Below, piece after piece: positions 8,361-15,792 of a DNA stretch of 64,000 nucleotides. The DNA is taken from positions 1-64,000 of the forward strand of contig JAUIHP010000021.1 in NCBI GenBank assembly GCA_030431975.1. Direction: 5' to 3'. A program made the translations under genes and the position numbers. Source of the DNA: a bacterium (GTDB taxonomy: Bacteria > Eisenbacteria > RBG-16-71-46 > CAIMUX01). The notes below the pieces were generated by a model. The model had not been told where the DNA came from. It was given only the letters and a program-made list of their open reading frames with translations, and ran no database searches. Numbering within the stretch: position 1 is the stretch's first letter; each line of letters opens with the position of its first letter.

Positions 8361-9296
8361 TCATGTCACTGGAGAAGAGAGAAACGCTTCGAACCGCTGG
8401 CTCAGTCCCGACGCATCGAGGCCGTACGCCCGGTCATGGTCCTCGGCCGTCCCGTACCGTCGGTGCTCGACCTTGGGAACGCCGATACTGAGAAGCCGGT
8501 GCGGCAGGTCGGCAAGGGCATCGGCCACCTCTGCTGCAGAAGTTCCCTCCATGTAGGGTTCCACCAGGAGCACCGCAGCCGCGGTAGGACCGGACTCCGC
8601 AACGACCGACCCGATCCTGTTGCGAAGTGTCGCCGCGTCGAACGGGCGCACGCATTGCGCATAGAGGACATCGAGTGGCAGGTCGGCGGCCGCCTCGAGG
8701 ACCGGATCGAGCATCGGGCCGACCGCAACGACCGTGGCGCGCGCTCCAGACCGCTCCCGCACGACCTGGAAACGATCACTCGAGGAGACTCGCGAGGTCG
8801 CGTTGGACGTCTCCGAGAGTCGGATGTAAACCGGATCCAAGGTCGCGATCTCCCGCCGCAGAATGTGCTCGACCTCGTCGGGGTGGCCGGGGACATGAAT
8901 CCGCATTCCCGGCAGCGTCGAGAGCAGCGCAACGTCACCGGGAGCATGGTGGGTGCGACCGCCGGCCGCCCAGTCGTAGCTGGCCCCGACGGAAACGAGC
9001 ACCGCGCCCAGCCCCTGGTGGCAGATCGAAATTTTGATCTGCTCAAAGGCTCGCTCGACCAGAAACGGCGCGTAGGTGTGAAGGATCGGACGGAAGTCCT
9101 CCAGGGCCAGGCCGGCGCCGACCCCGATCATGACTTGTTCCCGAATACCCACGTTGAGGACACGCCCGGGATGGCGCTGAATCGCCTCTCGAAAGCGATC
9201 CACTCCAATGTCGGCAAGCACCAGCGCGACATCCTGACTTTCGGCGAGCAGTGTTGCGGCCGCATGACTGAAACGTTCCCGCATGGTCGGACTCAT
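8361..9296 (-). CDS. Transketolase C-terminal subunit (pyrimidine-binding and C domains)
   Basis: The protein has 311 residues and is the second half of a split transketolase. It begins MRERFSHAAATLLAES and has VLNVGIREQVMIGVGAGLAL (the Glu that activates thiamine diphosphate), ERAFEQIKISICHQGLGAVL, and the GASYDWAAGGRTHHAPGDVA loop, followed by the transketolase C domain (VVAVGPMLDPVLEAAADL). Its ATG overlaps the stop of the N-terminal-subunit gene by 4 bp, so the two are translationally coupled and should form an alpha2beta2 enzyme for two-carbon ketol transfer in the pentose phosphate pathway or a related sugar. The exact sugar specificity is unclear. Confidence 0.9.
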   Translation of the reverse strand: MSPTMRERFSHAAATLLAESQDVALVLADIGVDRFREAIQRHPGRVLNVGIREQVMIGVGAGLALEDFRPILHTYAPFLVERAFEQIKISICHQGLGAVLVSVGASYDWAAGGRTHHAPGDVALLSTLPGMRIHVPGHPDEVEHILRREIATLDPVYIRLSETSNATSRVSSSDRFQVVRERSGARATVVAVGPMLDPVLEAAADLPLDVLYAQCVRPFDAATLRNRIGSVVAESGPTAAAVLLVEPYMEGTSAAEVADALADLPHRLLSIGVPKVEHRRYGTAEDHDRAYGLDASGLSQRFEAFLSSPVT

Positions 9297-10069
9297 CTCG
9301 CGCCCCCATTCTTTGCTTCCACTTCCGCGATGACTACAAGCGGGCGATCCTCACAAACACCGGAGTTTCTGAATGACCGGGGATCGCTCGAGGAGGCAAT
9401 GGAACCCTCGATCGAAGATGAGTTCGTCCTGAAAAACGCCGCCTCGATCTCATCGTGATCTCGTCCCGAGACCTTCCGCACTTCCCACCCCTCGACTCGA
9501 AAGCGCTCCCCGATTCCTCCGGGCCAACCGAGGCTGGCCGACCGGTTGTCGATGACGACGACATGGAGTTGGCCCAATCCCCAACGCCCGGCCAAGGCGA
9601 TCGCTTCGTGGTTGCTGCCCTCGTCCAACTCGGCGTCACCGACCAGCACGAAGACGCGTGGTTGCCGGTCCCCCCGGGCGCGAAGTCCGGCGGCCACACC
9701 GACAGCCATGGGCAGGCCGTGCCCCAACGAGCCGCTGGAAATCTCGACTCCCGGTACGAGCCTTCGGTCGGGATGGTGGCCGAGGCGTGAATCGAACCGC
9801 CCGAAAGACGGGAGTTCCTCCGGATCGAGAAATCCCTTCTCGGCCAGCACGGCGTAGTAGGCCATCGGACCGTGTCCTTTGGACAGGAGGAACCGGTCCC
9901 GTTGCGGAGCGTCAGGATTCTCCGCGTCGACGCGAAGCACGCGGTCGTAGAGCGTCCAGATCACATCCAACGTCGACGTCGCGCTGGGCTCATGCTTCTC
10001 CGCTCCGGTCATGAGCGTTAGAAAGCGGTCGAGGCTCGGGGGTCTGTGGTCTTGTTTTGAAGTCTTCAT
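9293..10069 (-). CDS. Transketolase N-terminal subunit (TPP-binding)
   Basis: This 258-residue thiamine-diphosphate-binding half has RFLLSKGHGPMAYYAVLAEKG, LGHHPDRR, VEISSGSLGHGLPMAVGVA, and the TPP/Mg motif GDAELDEGSNHEA ending VVVIDN. The usual GHPGGSLS segment near the N-terminus is replaced by EKHEPSATST, which argues against a standard ketopentose enzyme. I start at ATG 10069. A possible -10 lies only about six bases upstream, which would make the transcript nearly leaderless; an ATG at 10096 is the alternative. It is transcribed divergently from soxR with a dyad between them. Confidence 0.88.
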   Translation of the reverse strand: MKTSKQDHRPPSLDRFLTLMTGAEKHEPSATSTLDVIWTLYDRVLRVDAENPDAPQRDRFLLSKGHGPMAYYAVLAEKGFLDPEELPSFGRFDSRLGHHPDRRLVPGVEISSGSLGHGLPMAVGVAAGLRARGDRQPRVFVLVGDAELDEGSNHEAIALAGRWGLGQLHVVVIDNRSASLGWPGGIGERFRVEGWEVRKVSGRDHDEIEAAFFRTNSSSIEGSIASSSDPRSFRNSGVCEDRPLVVIAEVEAKNGGAR

Positions 10070-10082
10070 GAGTCCATGATCG

Positions 10083-10104
10083 GACTTAAAGTTCACTTTA
10101 ACTC
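10083..10104. promoter_or_regulatory. MerR/SoxR-type operator dyad between soxR and the transketolase pair
   Basis: A 10-bp inverted repeat (gacttaaagt / actttaactc, 9 of 10 complementary, 2-bp centre) lies between the divergent genes. On the minus strand a TTGAGT box (10106-10101) and a weak GATCAT box (10081-10076) are separated by 19 bp, the long spacer that MerR-family activators such as SoxR correct by bending the DNA. The dyad sits inside that spacer. The half-site differs from the enterobacterial CTCAAG core, so the site is assigned by position and symmetry. Confidence 0.6.
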
Positions 10105-10136
10105 AAGGACTTTGACGACTTTTTCGTGGGATCGCA

Positions 10137-10592
10137 ATGACCAGGAATGCTCGGGAGGAATTGCTCACCGTCGGAGAAGCCGCCGCACGGTGTGGCGTCG
10201 CCGGCTCGGCGATTCGGTACTACGAGTCGATCGGCCTCATTCCCGCGGTACGCACCGCGGGGAACCAGCGGCGCTTCCATCGCTCCGTCATTCGCCGGAT
10301 CTCCGTCATCCGCGTGGCGCAGAGCCTTGGCCTGACTCTGGAAGAGATCCGGACCGCATTGGAGGAGCTACCGGAGTCGCGGACTCCGACGAAGAAGGAT
10401 TGGGCACGACTGGCCTCGTCGTGGCGGGACGTCCTCGAGAGCCGGATCCGCACCCTCGAGCACCTGCGCGACGACCTGACCGGTTGCATCGGCTGCGGAT
10501 GTCTCTCCCTGAAAGCCTGCTCGCTCTTCAACCCGGATGACCGCGCCGCAAAGAAGGGTCCCGGCCCGCACTTCCCCGACACTTCGGAGTGA
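10137..10592 (+). CDS. soxR: Redox-sensing transcriptional activator SoxR
   Basis: The protein has 151 residues. It has a MerR winged helix-turn-helix (LTVGEAAARCGVAGSAIRYYESIGLI, then RTAGNQRRFHR), a dimerisation helix, and the SoxR [2Fe-2S] ligand set CIGCGCLSLKAC (Cys117, 120, 122, 128) followed by LFNPDD, as in SoxR proteins. The cluster is oxidised by redox-active compounds and the oxidised protein activates its target promoter. There is no soxS nearby. The only adjacent target is the divergent split transketolase, which would link the redox signal to pentose-phosphate metabolism; this regulatory link is inferred from the operator position. Confidence 0.94.
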   Translation: MTRNAREELLTVGEAAARCGVAGSAIRYYESIGLIPAVRTAGNQRRFHRSVIRRISVIRVAQSLGLTLEEIRTALEELPESRTPTKKDWARLASSWRDVLESRIRTLEHLRDDLTGCIGCGCLSLKACSLFNPDDRAAKKGPGPHFPDTSE

Positions 10593-11091
10593 CACCCGGC
10601 CTTGCTGCGCTGGCCGTCCGATCGCCGATGCAAAAGCGGAACCAGGCCGCCGGCACGTGCAGCTCAACAAGAATTGACAAGACGTCCCCCATCCCGCACT
10701 TCGTTTGACTTGACAGAGACCCGTAACCCTTTACGCACCAGACGGATAGTAACTATCTGGTTGAAATTTTGGCATACTGAGACATAAGATATACGGGCCG
10801 TTGCTGGAGGCTTACGTGCGGGGTACGGAAGTATTGGGAGTTCTGGCGGTCCGCGCCGGTTGGGGTACGTGAGTCGTACGAGCCGCCGGCCCAAGCCCAC
10901 TCTTCTTTGGATTCCAATCCACCTCACTCTCTTCGAGCGCTGCAACTGTCGGGACTCGTGACCCATCGATGCGGCTTGGGGATGCTGCAGGTCGACGAGC
11001 TTCGTTCGGGGATTCCTTCCCGAACTTGCCGCCCATGGTTTCGGGTTCCCGTTTAGGTCGGTCAATCAAAAGCCATCGGAGATCACACGAC
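10593..11091. other. Intergenic region and long leader of the 1011-residue surface protein
   Basis: No gene is visible in these ~500 bases. They contain an imperfect palindrome (gatagt-a-actatc, about 10744-10756) just before a good promoter. If that promoter is used, the mRNA leader of the next gene is ~300 nt, with a GGCGG/CCGCC-bounded segment near 10845-10890 that could fold. I recognise no known riboswitch. Confidence 0.4.
10761..10790 (+). promoter_or_regulatory. Sigma-70-type promoter candidate
   Basis: TTGAAA at 10761-10766 and TAAGAT at 10785-10790 are separated by 18 bp in a locally AT-rich patch, which stands out in this GC-rich DNA. It points toward the large surface-protein gene starting at 11092. 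A small palindrome at about 10744-10756 lies immediately upstream and could be an operator. Confidence 0.5.
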
Positions 11092-14000
11092 ATGCTGAAA
11101 CGTACCTCAGGCCGGATAGCGCTCGCTCTCGGGGCGATCGTTATGCTGGCGCCTTCTTCTGAAGCTGCGAACATCAGTTGGGCCGCTGCCGCGAGCGGTG
11201 TTTGGAGCAATCCCGCAAACTGGTCACCGGCTCAGGTTCCCGGCCCCGGTGACACGGCTTTCATCAACGTCACCGGAACCTACACCGTCAGTCTCGACGG
11301 GCCGGTCACCGTGGACGCCGTCAACGTGGGAACGCTCACCGGTTCGCAGACTTTGCGGACGATCAACCACAGTCTGACGATCACGACGGGAAACTCAACG
11401 GTCTCCAATGAGGGAACGCTCGACATCCAGAACGCAACGGTCGACGGCGGTGGAACGATCCTGAACACCACCGGGGCCGTGGAGCTGACCGACGCGACGA
11501 TCGACTGCAACCTGACCAACGCAGGGCTTCTCGATACGGATGGCGCAACCGCCATCAACGGTACGTTCACCACAACGGGCTCCGCGATCTCCCGCGTGAA
11601 CTCCGGAACTCTCACGGTCGCGAACAGCTTTTCGAACCAGAACCAGTTCCAGATGTTGACCGGAGGCACCGGCCTGACCGTTACCAGTGGTTCCTTCACG
11701 AACAACGGCATCCTCCTGTGCAGCGGACCGGCTCCGGCAAGGGCCCTGGACGTCAATCTCGTCAACAACGGGACGATGACCGTGGCCGCCGGCGTCGAGC
11801 TCACGCGCGCCGACGCAGCTCACGTGAACAACGGAACGATCAACTGCTTCGTCGGTGACTTCAATGTCAACCAGTCCGGAGCTACCCCGAGCTTCGCCAA
11901 CGACGGCATTCTCTTCGTTTCTTCGGGACGGATCTTCAGCTGCGATGCCGGTACGTTCACGAACGGATCGGCGGGCGCCGTCCGCGGTGAGGGACTCTTC
12001 GACTTCACCGGCTGCACCCACCTGAGTTCCGGTGAAACCGCACCAGGTTCGGGAACGGCCCTCATGACCCATGCCGGCGACTTCACCCAGGACGGAAGCG
12101 GCTCTCTTGTCATCGAGATCGGCGGCCTGGGAGCCGGCTCGGACTACGACCAGCTTGCCATCGTCGGTGACGCCACCTTTGACGGAACCCTCGACGTTTC
12201 GCTGGTCGGTGGGTTCATTCCGACCGCAGGACAGACCTTCGACATCGCGACGTTTGCGTCTTTGACCGGTGATTTCTCCGATCTCTCCAGTCTCGACGTT
12301 GGTGGAGGAATCTTCTTCACTCCGCAGATCAGCGGTTCGACCTACACGCTGCTGGCAGAGCAGGATCCGGACAACGTCTCGCCGGTCGATCCGGGCGTCT
12401 GCATCACGCCGGCCAGCCCGACCCTGACCATTGACATGGACTTTACCCGCCTTGACGTTTCGCAGGTGCGCGGCTACAGCGTCACCTTCGAGGTGACGGG
12501 CGGACTCGAACTCGTCGATGGACTCAACAGCATCGTCGAAGGCGCGTTCCTCTCCGGCTTCTGCGGGGGTGGCTGCACCGCAGTGCAGAAGATCGACAAC
12601 GGCGGTGGGTCCTACACCTTCGACGCCACGATCCTGGGCGCCAACTGCGGCCCGGACACCGGCGGTACGCTCTTCACCGTCGAGGTCACCGATGCGGCGG
12701 GTGACGGCACCGGCGACATCAACGTGACGGCAGTCGACGTCCGTGACTGCAACAATCAGCCCGTCCCCGGTGAGCCCGGAGCGGGCATCACCATCGACAT
12801 CGATCTGACCGCTCCGACCCAGCTTGCGCTCGCCGCCGCCCAGGTCAAGACGGGCAACGACACGAGCGGAACGACCGGAATCCAGGTCGACCTCACGGGC
12901 ATCGAGGCCCTGCACACCGTCGAAGTCTTCCGCAAGGGATTCGGCGACTACCCGACCTACGCTGCGGGCTCCGTTCCGACGGCTCCGGCGTCCCCGGCCG
13001 ACGCCATCACCGAAGGTTGGACCCTGACCAGCCTGACCACCGCCTCCGGCGTCGATGAGCCGGCCACGCGCGACTTCTACTACTACGTCGGTTTCCAGAC
13101 GTCCGCGTGCGGCGTCGTGACGCCTGTTTCGAACGTGACCGACGGCGCGCTCAACTACCATCTGGGAGACACCTCGGACGGAATCACCCAGGGCCAGGGC
13201 GACAATGCGGTCGGCACCGTCGACCTCAGTCTCCTCGGCGGAAACTACCTGTCGGGCAACGTCCCGGCGGTGGCTTACCTCGACTTCGGTCCGACGGAAG
13301 ACTTCACTCCGGACTCCCGCCCGACGCCGGACGGTGTCATTGGGTTCGAGGAACTGATCCTCACCGGAATCAACTTCAACCAGGTCAGCCTCAACGAACC
13401 GCTCGACCCGGTGGCCGGAAACCTCACGAACGAGGCTCCGAAGCTTCGGATGTACACGGCCGAGGGTCTCAGCAAGATCACCGCTCGCGTCGTCCTCGAG
13501 GGCAACAAGAAGAGCGTCAAGGGAGTCCACTCCCTTATCGAGTACGACCGTAGCCAACTCGAACTCATCGACGTCACCTACGGCCGTCTGCTCGATCAGA
13601 CCTTCACCAAGCATGTCGACGTCGCCGAGGGCCTGGTCCTCGACGCCGTGGTCATGGGCCGGAACCAGACGCTCAAGGGCTCGGGCGACCTCGCCGTCCT
13701 CGAGTTCCGCGTGCTCGAGATGGGTGCACGTCCTGAGCTGGCCGAAGCCGATCTGCGTGACAACGCCAACCGCCGTCTTCTCGACAAGAAGACGACGCCG
13801 ATTCGGAACGAGACCACGCCGGATGCGGACCGCACGACGGAGATCCCGAGCGTGACCCAGTTCCTGGGTGCTCGTCCGAACCCGTTCGCCGCACACACGG
13901 ACATCGCGTTCCGTCTGGCCCAGCCGGGTGAGGTCCGCGTCGCCGTCCATGACATCAGCGGCCGCCTGGTTCGCTCTCTGGTCAACGGTAGCCTCGCTGC

Positions 14001-14127
14001 GGGCGAGCATCGGATGAACTGGGACGGAAAGAACGACCTTGGTCGGGAGATGCCGGCCGGCGTCTACGTCATGTCGTTCCAGGCGCCGGGACTCAAGGAG
14101 ACGAGTAAGATCCAGATCGCGCGCTGA
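11092..14127 (+). CDS. Large secreted beta-helix/cohesin-like protein with FlgD-like C-terminus
   Basis: The protein has 1011 residues. I start at ATG 11092, after ggag and before a signal peptide ending SSEAA. Residues ~25-430 begin with the GVWSNPANWSPAQVPGPGDTA motif seen in autotransporter-like strand repeats and continue as Asn/Gly/Thr-rich beta-helix sequence. Around residues 450-600 there is a Cys-containing beta domain of cohesin style (VRGYSVTFEVTGGLEL). Residues ~770-890 form a second cohesin-like sandwich (KSVKGVHSLIEYDRSQLEL). The end is a FlgD-like module (ARPNPFAAHTDIAFRL, then DISGRLVRSLVNG and WDGKNDLGREMPAGVY). It is probably a surface adhesin or scaffold; no partner dockerin was recognised. 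Confidence 0.72.
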   Translation: MLKRTSGRIALALGAIVMLAPSSEAANISWAAAASGVWSNPANWSPAQVPGPGDTAFINVTGTYTVSLDGPVTVDAVNVGTLTGSQTLRTINHSLTITTGNSTVSNEGTLDIQNATVDGGGTILNTTGAVELTDATIDCNLTNAGLLDTDGATAINGTFTTTGSAISRVNSGTLTVANSFSNQNQFQMLTGGTGLTVTSGSFTNNGILLCSGPAPARALDVNLVNNGTMTVAAGVELTRADAAHVNNGTINCFVGDFNVNQSGATPSFANDGILFVSSGRIFSCDAGTFTNGSAGAVRGEGLFDFTGCTHLSSGETAPGSGTALMTHAGDFTQDGSGSLVIEIGGLGAGSDYDQLAIVGDATFDGTLDVSLVGGFIPTAGQTFDIATFASLTGDFSDLSSLDVGGGIFFTPQISGSTYTLLAEQDPDNVSPVDPGVCITPASPTLTIDMDFTRLDVSQVRGYSVTFEVTGGLELVDGLNSIVEGAFLSGFCGGGCTAVQKIDNGGGSYTFDATILGANCGPDTGGTLFTVEVTDAAGDGTGDINVTAVDVRDCNNQPVPGEPGAGITIDIDLTAPTQLALAAAQVKTGNDTSGTTGIQVDLTGIEALHTVEVFRKGFGDYPTYAAGSVPTAPASPADAITEGWTLTSLTTASGVDEPATRDFYYYVGFQTSACGVVTPVSNVTDGALNYHLGDTSDGITQGQGDNAVGTVDLSLLGGNYLSGNVPAVAYLDFGPTEDFTPDSRPTPDGVIGFEELILTGINFNQVSLNEPLDPVAGNLTNEAPKLRMYTAEGLSKITARVVLEGNKKSVKGVHSLIEYDRSQLELIDVTYGRLLDQTFTKHVDVAEGLVLDAVVMGRNQTLKGSGDLAVLEFRVLEMGARPELAEADLRDNANRRLLDKKTTPIRNETTPDADRTTEIPSVTQFLGARPNPFAAHTDIAFRLAQPGEVRVAVHDISGRLVRSLVNGSLAAGEHRMNWDGKNDLGREMPAGVYVMSFQAPGLKETSKIQIAR

Positions 14128-14167
14128 TGACACCACGGTCCTTTTCGCGCGGACCGAACACGTGAGA

Positions 14168-14203
14168 GAACACCGGGATTCAAACGAGTGAGTCCCGGTG
14201 TTC
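14168..14203 (+). terminator. Strong intercistronic hairpin
   Basis: A perfect 11-bp inverted repeat (gaacaccggga / tcccggtgttc) with a 14-nt loop lies between two surface-protein genes and ends 10 bases before the ribosome site of the next one. A smaller hairpin (cggtcc/ggaccg) lies just upstream. There is no T-run, so attenuation or mRNA stabilisation is as likely as termination. Confidence 0.6.
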
Positions 14204-14221
14204 CAACACAAGGAGGTACGA

Positions 14222-15061
14222 GTGTTCCAGCGAGCTTTGATCGTCACCCTCGTGGCCGGACTCCTTTCAGTAGCGGCATCTGTGTCGCAGGCCGGTGGAG
14301 TCGACGAGTTCAACGCCTTCCTGCTCCCGGAACTGAGTGCGGTCGAGATCGGAGACACCGTCATGGTGACCTTCGAAGTCGACGAGACCGCCCAGCAGTT
14401 CAACGCTTACGAGGTCACCCTCCAATGGGATCCGGCCGTCGTCGAGTTGCTTTCCGTTTCGGAGGGCAGCCTCTTCACGAGTAACTGCGGCAACCGTTTC
14501 TTCCAACAGGTCGGGGCTGCAACCGACTCGACGATCACCTACTCCCACGTCCTGCTTTGCAACGGAGTCTCAGTGGACGGCCCCGGGGTTCTCAGCACCT
14601 GGGAGTTCCGCGCCGTGGCCGACGGCTCTTCTGACGTCCTCCTGGCATCCGACCCGGATCGCACCTTCTTCGACGCAGGGCTGTTTGTCTGGCCAAGCCA
14701 TCCGACCTACCCTCGGCAGGTCATCTTTCACAACGCCGTTATCGAAGTCGGTGACGTGACGAATGTCGAGCAGATCCCGCCGGCGCTTTCCCAGGAACTG
14801 GGCCTTCGCCTGGTCCCCAATCCAGTGACCGCGGACTCGCAGATATGGTTCCGCCTTGGATCCGTCGGTTCCTCCGAGATTCGTTTCGAGATCATCGACC
14901 CGGCCGGTCGAAGAGTCAGAGAGTGGAGCCAATCGGCTCGATCCGTAGACGGCTGGCAGCAGGCAGACAATGTTCGTAAGGAACTTCCCCGAGGAACGTA
15001 CATCCTACGGGGTCGGTCTGCGGACGAGGTCTCGAGTCTGAAGTTCCAAGTCGTCCGGTAG
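14222..15061 (+). CDS. Secreted cohesin-like domain protein with degenerate FlgD-like C-terminus
   Basis: The protein has 279 residues. The GTG start at 14222 follows a near-perfect aaggaggt at 5 bases; the leader ends SVSQA. Residues ~25-185 form a cohesin-like beta sandwich (VGDTVMVTFEVDETAQQFNAYEV, ALQWDPAVVELLSV style strands, two Cys pairs). The C-terminal ~85 residues (LRLVPNPVTADSQIWFRL, IIDPAGRRVREW, ELPRGTYIL) are a diverged FlgD/T9SS-type tail lacking the WDG core. It follows the larger cohesin-like gene across a strong hairpin and may be its partner on the surface. Confidence 0.7.
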   Translation: MFQRALIVTLVAGLLSVAASVSQAGGVDEFNAFLLPELSAVEIGDTVMVTFEVDETAQQFNAYEVTLQWDPAVVELLSVSEGSLFTSNCGNRFFQQVGAATDSTITYSHVLLCNGVSVDGPGVLSTWEFRAVADGSSDVLLASDPDRTFFDAGLFVWPSHPTYPRQVIFHNAVIEVGDVTNVEQIPPALSQELGLRLVPNPVTADSQIWFRLGSVGSSEIRFEIIDPAGRRVREWSQSARSVDGWQQADNVRKELPRGTYILRGRSADEVSSLKFQVVR

Positions 15062-15063
15062 TT

Positions 15064-15143
15064 TCCACAGGACCGTCAAGACGGATGCCCGGGACGTGCC
15101 GGCTCCGTCGAGACGGCTATCCGGAAAGTACCGGTCCTGTGGA
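15064..15143 (+). promoter_or_regulatory. Structured leader upstream of the pentapeptide-repeat gene
   Basis: A perfect 12-bp inverted repeat (tccacaggaccg / cggtcctgtgga) encloses 56 nt that contain further complementary segments (gacgga/tccgtc). This predicts a long closing stem with internal branches. It lies 3 bases after one stop and ~75 bases before the next start. No known riboswitch class was recognised. Confidence 0.5.
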
Positions 15144-15217
15144 GACGGCCTTCCCTCATCGGAACTCAAGAAACGGCCGGAACTGGCCGATCGAGTCGCT
15201 GAAGGGAGGAGTTTCTT

Positions 15218-15580
15218 ATGGGAGTTCCCCAGATCAAGTCCGAGGATGACCTGTATGCCGCTCTGCGGGACGGTCATCGCATTCAAGAGTTCAATCAGCG
15301 TGTGGCCAAGGGCGAGGAAACCGACCTGACCGATTGTGACCTTCGCGGCTGCGATCTTCGTGGCTGGGTCCCAGGTTCCCTCGACCTGAGAGGATGCTAC
15401 TTCCGTAACGCCGACCTGCGAGGCGTCGATCTCAGCCAGTGCAACCTCGATGGTGCAAGCTTTCACGAGGCGCGTATCAGCGGGGTCTTCTTCCCGGCGA
15501 GTATCTTCGCCGCCGAGATCGAGATGTCGGTCAGTCGGGGTACACGCGTTCGTCACCAGGCGGTAGACAAAGCAGCCTAG
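15218..15580 (+). CDS. Pentapeptide-repeat protein
   Basis: The protein has 120 residues, with a strong ribosome site (aagggaggag) 6 bases before ATG 15218 and no signal peptide, so it is cytoplasmic. Residues ~45-95 contain about eight A/C-D/N-L-x-G pentapeptides (TDCDLRGCDLRG, LDLRGCYFRNADLRGVDLSQ, CNLDGASF), enough for two coils of a quadrilateral beta helix. The N-terminal ~35 residues are helical. Known members include DNA-gyrase-protecting mimics, but this one is too short to place. It stands between surface-protein genes and ends at a two-hairpin terminator. Confidence 0.85.
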   Translation: MGVPQIKSEDDLYAALRDGHRIQEFNQRVAKGEETDLTDCDLRGCDLRGWVPGSLDLRGCYFRNADLRGVDLSQCNLDGASFHEARISGVFFPASIFAAEIEMSVSRGTRVRHQAVDKAA

Positions 15581-15603
15581 TAGGCCTGGACCGATCTCCC
15601 CAT

Positions 15604-15674
15604 CGAAGCCCGGTTCCCGTGGGCTTCGAGATCCGCACCCATGGACGGCGGCCCCTGTCGCCGTCCTTGTTTGT
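15604..15674 (+). terminator. Tandem hairpin transcription terminator
   Basis: There are two hairpins in a row. The first is cgaagccc/gggcttcg (15604-15611 with 15621-15628). The second is ggacggcg/cgccgtcc (15643-15650 with 15659-15666), followed by ttgtttgt. The second has the form of a rho-independent terminator for the pentapeptide-repeat gene. Confidence 0.8.
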
Positions 15675-15792
15675 CCAATCTCCAATCCATTAGACTCTGA
15701 ACATCGCTTGTTTCAGTGACCTGGAAGCCTAGTCCTCCCTTCGAGGCCTCGCCCAGCTCACGTCGGCCCACGCACTCGAAGAGCAGCACCCT

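Noticed and set aside
11395-14403. Open frame of ~1000 codons on the minus strand opposite the large surface protein
   Set aside because: It mirrors codon bias of the real gene, has no domain, start signal or plausible composition, and the plus strand carries clear domains.
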